In this document: in pieces, positions 53,385 to 54,340 of the stretch | Numbering within the stretch: the stretch's first letter is position 1 | Layout of the letters: every line of letters begins with the position of its first letter | Assembly (NCBI GenBank): GCA_947064765.1 | Contig: CAMSWH010000008.1 | Span: forward strand, 1 to 54,340 | Direction: 5' to 3' | Source: an uncultured Clostridium sp. | Lineage (GTDB): Bacteria > Bacillota > Clostridia > TANB77 > CAG-508 | DNA length: 54,340 nucleotides | The notes under the pieces: model-generated | Seen by the model: only the letters and a program-made list of their open reading frames with translations | What the model was told of the DNA's origin: nothing | The model's database searches: none | Program-made: the position numbers and the translations under genes

Positions 53385-53987
53385 ATGGTAGAAGTAATTA
53401 ACAAGAGAATAAAAGATTTTTCAAAAACAGTAGATTGTATTCAAACTATTTTAATTTTTTTAATAGCATTATTAGTGCCAACTTTTTTAGGACAATTAAT
53501 TAAAGAAGTTTTTGGTGCAGGAAGTGTTATAACTCAAAATTCACAATTGATAGTAGGTTCAGTTGTAAATACAGCTTTAATTGTAACGGCAATAAATATT
53601 AAAGGATGGAAGAAAATAGCAGGTATTATAACAATGCCAAGTATATCTACAATATTAAGTGGATATGTATTTAAAAGTGCATCTCCATATATGGCTTATA
53701 TGATACCAGCGATTTGGTTAGGAAACTTTGCTTTAGTATATTCATATAAATTGATTATGTTATCAAAAGAAAAAAGTTATATTTTAGCAGGAGTAGTTGG
53801 AATAGTAATAAAAGTATTATTAATTGGAGCAGGATTTATGGTACTTAGATTATTTAACGTATTTCCAGCAAAATTAGTAACTACATTACAAACAGCTATG
53901 ACTACTACTCAATTAATCACAGCAACAGTAGGTGCTGTAATTGGATTTGGAATCTATGGATTAGAAAAAAGAAATATAAAAGAATAA
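53385..53987 (+). CDS. Multi-helix membrane protein of unknown function
   Basis: The 200-residue product has about five or six membrane helices (starting with TILIFLIALLVPTFLGQLI), small loops and a basic end. The TM pattern resembles ECF-type substrate-binding proteins but no family signature is clear, and function is unknown. The best ribosome binding site is AAGGAG at 53348-53353, about 30 nt upstream, which would favour an earlier non-ATG start; ATG 53385 remains the first good in-frame ATG. A terminator follows. Confidence 0.6.
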   Translation: MVEVINKRIKDFSKTVDCIQTILIFLIALLVPTFLGQLIKEVFGAGSVITQNSQLIVGSVVNTALIVTAINIKGWKKIAGIITMPSISTILSGYVFKSASPYMAYMIPAIWLGNFALVYSYKLIMLSKEKSYILAGVVGIVIKVLLIGAGFMVLRLFNVFPAKLVTTLQTAMTTTQLITATVGAVIGFGIYGLEKRNIKE

Positions 53988-54027
53988 GATTTATACAAGA
54001 TATCTAATTTAATATTAGAATATAAAA

Positions 54028-54067
54028 CAGCTTGATTTAAGGAAAAACTTTAATTAAGCTGTTTTTT
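54028..54067 (+). terminator. Terminator after the membrane protein
   Basis: CAGCTTGATT at 54028-54037 pairs with AATTAAGCTG at 54052-54061 (one G-U), followed by TTTTTT. Confidence 0.88.
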
Positions 54068-54117
54068 GTGTTATAATATATGATGACATTAAAAAGGTAA
54101 TAGTTAGGAGGTGTTTC

Positions 54118-54297
54118 ATGGAGGATATAAAAAGACAATTGTGTGAGAAGTATCCTTTTATGAAAAAGAATGGTGATATTTACCATTATTTCAACAAAAG
54201 AAAAGTTTTAAAAAAGAATCGGAACGAAAAATTACTTATTTTTATAGTAGGTGTTCAAGGAGCAGGAAAAACTACTTACTGTAAGAAAAATTTTCCC
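54118..54297 (+). CDS. P-loop kinase-like protein, N-terminal fragment
   Basis: This truncated gene runs into the adapter. The 60 residues visible end with the Walker A motif GVQGAGKTTY, typical of small nucleotide or zeta-toxin-like kinases, preceded by a charged region (KYPFMKKNGDIYHYF). AGGAGG at 54106-54111 and TATAAT at 54072-54077 support the start. It contains one in-frame CGG (LKKNRNEK) without frame change, so by this window's pattern it is in the foreign-like set. The enzyme class cannot be decided from the fragment. Confidence 0.7.
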
Positions 54298-54340
54298 AGA
54301 TCGGAAGAGCGTCGTGTAGGGAAAGAGTGTTTGGACTCGT
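54298..54340. other. Synthetic Illumina adapter (right end, inverted)
   Basis: AGATCGGAAGAGCGTCGTGT begins the reverse complement of the left-end adapter. It is a library artefact; the genomic sequence stops at about 54297. Confidence 0.97.

Noticed and set aside
1..54340. Inverted terminal repeats of a linear element
   Set aside because: The repeats are Illumina adapter sequence.

Overview
The window is one 54.3 kb piece of a very AT-rich, Gram-positive-type (low-GC Firmicutes, probably Clostridia) genome. The evidence is a PASTA-domain kinase tail, sortase with an LPXTG protein, spoVS and gerW sporulation-family genes, the pta/ackA acetate pathway, LL-diaminopimelate aminotransferase, GGAGG ribosome binding sites and sigma-A promoters. 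No rRNA, tRNA, transposase or CRISPR array was seen. Both ends carry synthetic Illumina adapter sequence (1-45 and, inverted, 54298-54340), so the first and last genes are cut by library ends.

Layout. 46-9000: PASTA kinase tail, rpe, a bactofilin-like membrane protein, nth, pta and three consecutive acetate kinases. 9074-17868: a foreign-looking small gene, rqcH on the minus strand, pgi, a very large FtsX-type permease, and a ~570 nt gene-free stretch with its own promoter and many nested helices (candidate large structured RNA). 18025-23247: a surface locus with an XRE regulator, sortase, an LPQTG protein with a cohesin-like domain and a large secreted protein with a dockerin-like domain. 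23444-38400: holA, dapL, guaB, a foreign-looking GH13 glucanase, ymdB-spoVS, an oligopeptide-binding-type protein, recA-recX, scpA, a DUF2953-like gene and gerW. 37557-48307: two unknown genes, recG, two related transglutaminase-like genes, a TGS/uridine-kinase-type nucleoside kinase, an RNHCP zinc protein and a VanZ-like protein. 48460-54297: argS, a GT2 glycosyltransferase, small and membrane proteins, and the start of a P-loop gene.

Most striking observation: four conserved genes (FtsX permease, OppA-like protein, recX, recG) are each split by a +1 frame change, and all four sites are the same: an in-frame CGG codon followed by A, where skipping the C gives GGA (Gly). By manual reading of about 14,000 native-looking codons, CGG occurs in frame only at these four sites. 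In-frame CGG without a frame change appears only in six genes with foreign-looking codon use (9074, 27788, 43009, 44889, 51773, 54118; about 14 CGG codons). This suggests that CGG is unassigned or starved in this organism and that CGGA is recoded as glycine, by +1 shifting or by a four-base-decoding tRNA.

Other structure: a dispersed palindromic intergenic repeat (7351, 44225, 50297, 52102), two long REP-like hairpins (11550, 48305), a duplicated promoter-gene-terminator cassette for the transglutaminase-like genes, XRE operators before the sortase, and a LexA-type box before recA.
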